Assembly: GCA_046759145.1 (NCBI GenBank)
Contig: JBHIBR010000119.1
Coordinates: 1-6,229 of the forward strand
From: JBHIBR01 sp046759145 [NCBI: Nitrospinota bacterium]
GTDB taxonomy: Bacteria; UBA8248
Direction of reading: 5' to 3'
Length of the DNA stretch: 6,229 bases
Shown in pieces: positions 5,850 to 6,229 of the stretch. Below the pieces are notes generated by a model. The model was not told where the DNA came from and ran no database searches. It saw nothing but the letters and a program-made list of their open reading frames with translations. The translations under genes were made by a program, and so were the position numbers. Position 1 is the first letter of the stretch. Every line of letters starts with the position of its first letter.

Positions 5850-6229
5850 CGGACTTCCCCCCCGGCTCGCCCTGGGCCTCCTCCAGGCGGCGCACCCGCC
5901 GCGCCAGCTCCGGCAGGCGGCCGAAGGCCGCGAGCACGCGCCGGAAGTGGGAGTGTTCCATGGCGGGCCACCCTCCGTAGACGCCGCCCGGGTTGCTCAG
6001 GTCAGAGGCCACGCCCGCCTGCGCGGTGACGGTGACGCCCGGGGCGATGCGCACCCCATCGGCCACCCCCACCTGCCCGGCCAGGACCACCCCCTCGCCC
6101 AGCCGACAACTGCCCGAGAGCCCCACCTGGCCCACCAATATACAGCGCTCCCCGACGAGCACGTTATGGCCGACCTGGACGAGATTGTCGATCTTGCTCC
6201 CCCGCCCCACCCGGGTCTCGCCCAGGGAG
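5839..6229 (-). CDS. lpxD: LpxD, UDP-3-O-acylglucosamine N-acyltransferase (C-terminal 129 residues; 5' end outside window)
   Basis: LpxD transfers a 3-hydroxyacyl chain from ACP to the free 2-amino group of UDP-3-O-acylglucosamine, the third step of lipid A synthesis, in the cytoplasm. The visible part begins inside the left-handed beta-helix. It shows hexapeptide repeats, then the catalytic-His segment VQVGHNVLVG (His codon 6166-6168, equivalent to E. coli His239). The segment NPGGVYGGWPAMEH follows, and then an Arg/Glu/Leu-rich helical tail typical of the LpxD C-terminus. The frame is open to the window edge, so the internal GTG at 6208-6210 is not the start. E. coli LpxD is 341 residues, so about 60% of the protein is missing. 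The TAG stop lies inside the start region of fabZ, giving an 11-base overlap. Two positions differ from E. coli: the residue aligned with His276 is Gly, and the acyl-ruler Met290/Met292 pair is Gly/Ala. Confidence 0.95.
   Translation of the reverse strand, partial: SLGETRVGRGSKIDNLVQVGHNVLVGERCILVGQVGLSGSCRLGEGVVLAGQVGVADGVRIAPGVTVTAQAGVASDLSNPGGVYGGWPAMEHSHFRRVLAAFGRLPELARRVRRLEEAQGEPGGKSGAR

Noticed and set aside
2483-6029. Other plus-strand ORFs over 200 codons (starting at 2483, 3735, 4778 and 5385)
   Set aside because: Each lies opposite a well-supported minus-strand gene and translates to low-complexity protein; such shadows are expected in GC-rich DNA where stops are rare.
1-6229. Mobile elements, CRISPR arrays, tRNA/rRNA genes, riboswitches, phage genes or a defence system
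   Set aside because: The whole window is accounted for by eight contiguous lipid A operon genes with at most 17 bases between them; no repeats or unrelated coding regions were seen.

Overview
The window is a single, tightly packed stretch of the lipid A (Raetz pathway) operon, entirely on the minus strand and read from the high-coordinate end to the low. The order of transcription is lpxD (3' part only), fabZ, lpxA, a Gfo/Idh/MocA dehydrogenase resembling GnnA, lpxI, lpxB, a DUF374 (LpxJ-type) acyltransferase, and waaA/kdtA (5' part only). Both window edges cut through genes. The largest non-coding gap is 17 bases, so there is no room for promoters, terminators, RNA genes or mobile elements, and I see none. 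The plus strand holds only long chance ORFs produced by GC-rich codon use.

The organism is a diderm (LPS-making) bacterium with very GC-rich DNA, by eye close to 70%. LpxI in place of LpxH, the dehydrogenase between lpxA and lpxI, and a DUF374 acyltransferase next to waaA together suggest a Desulfobacterota/deltaproteobacterium-like or neighbouring lineage rather than a gammaproteobacterium. This is inference from gene content and order.

The genes work as an assembly line. LpxA puts a 3-hydroxyacyl chain on UDP-GlcNAc, or on the 3-amino analogue if the GnnA-like dehydrogenase has a transaminase partner elsewhere. LpxD adds the second, N-linked chain. FabZ competes for the same 3-hydroxyacyl-ACP pool. 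LpxI cleaves UDP-2,3-diacylglucosamine to lipid X. LpxB condenses lipid X with its UDP precursor to the disaccharide. The DUF374 enzyme probably adds a secondary acyl chain, and WaaA attaches Kdo. LpxC and LpxK are not in the window; LpxC is commonly encoded elsewhere.

Seven of the eight start codons are in the window, and all are tied to the preceding stop by a short overlap or a gap of at most 17 bases (ATGA, GTGA, TGATG and similar), consistent with translational coupling. I found no wholly new system. The points worth checking are the GnnA-like gene without a visible GnnB, a two-residue insertion in the FabZ active-site loop, non-E. coli-like active-site and acyl-ruler residues in LpxD, and the LpxJ-type acyltransferase beside waaA.
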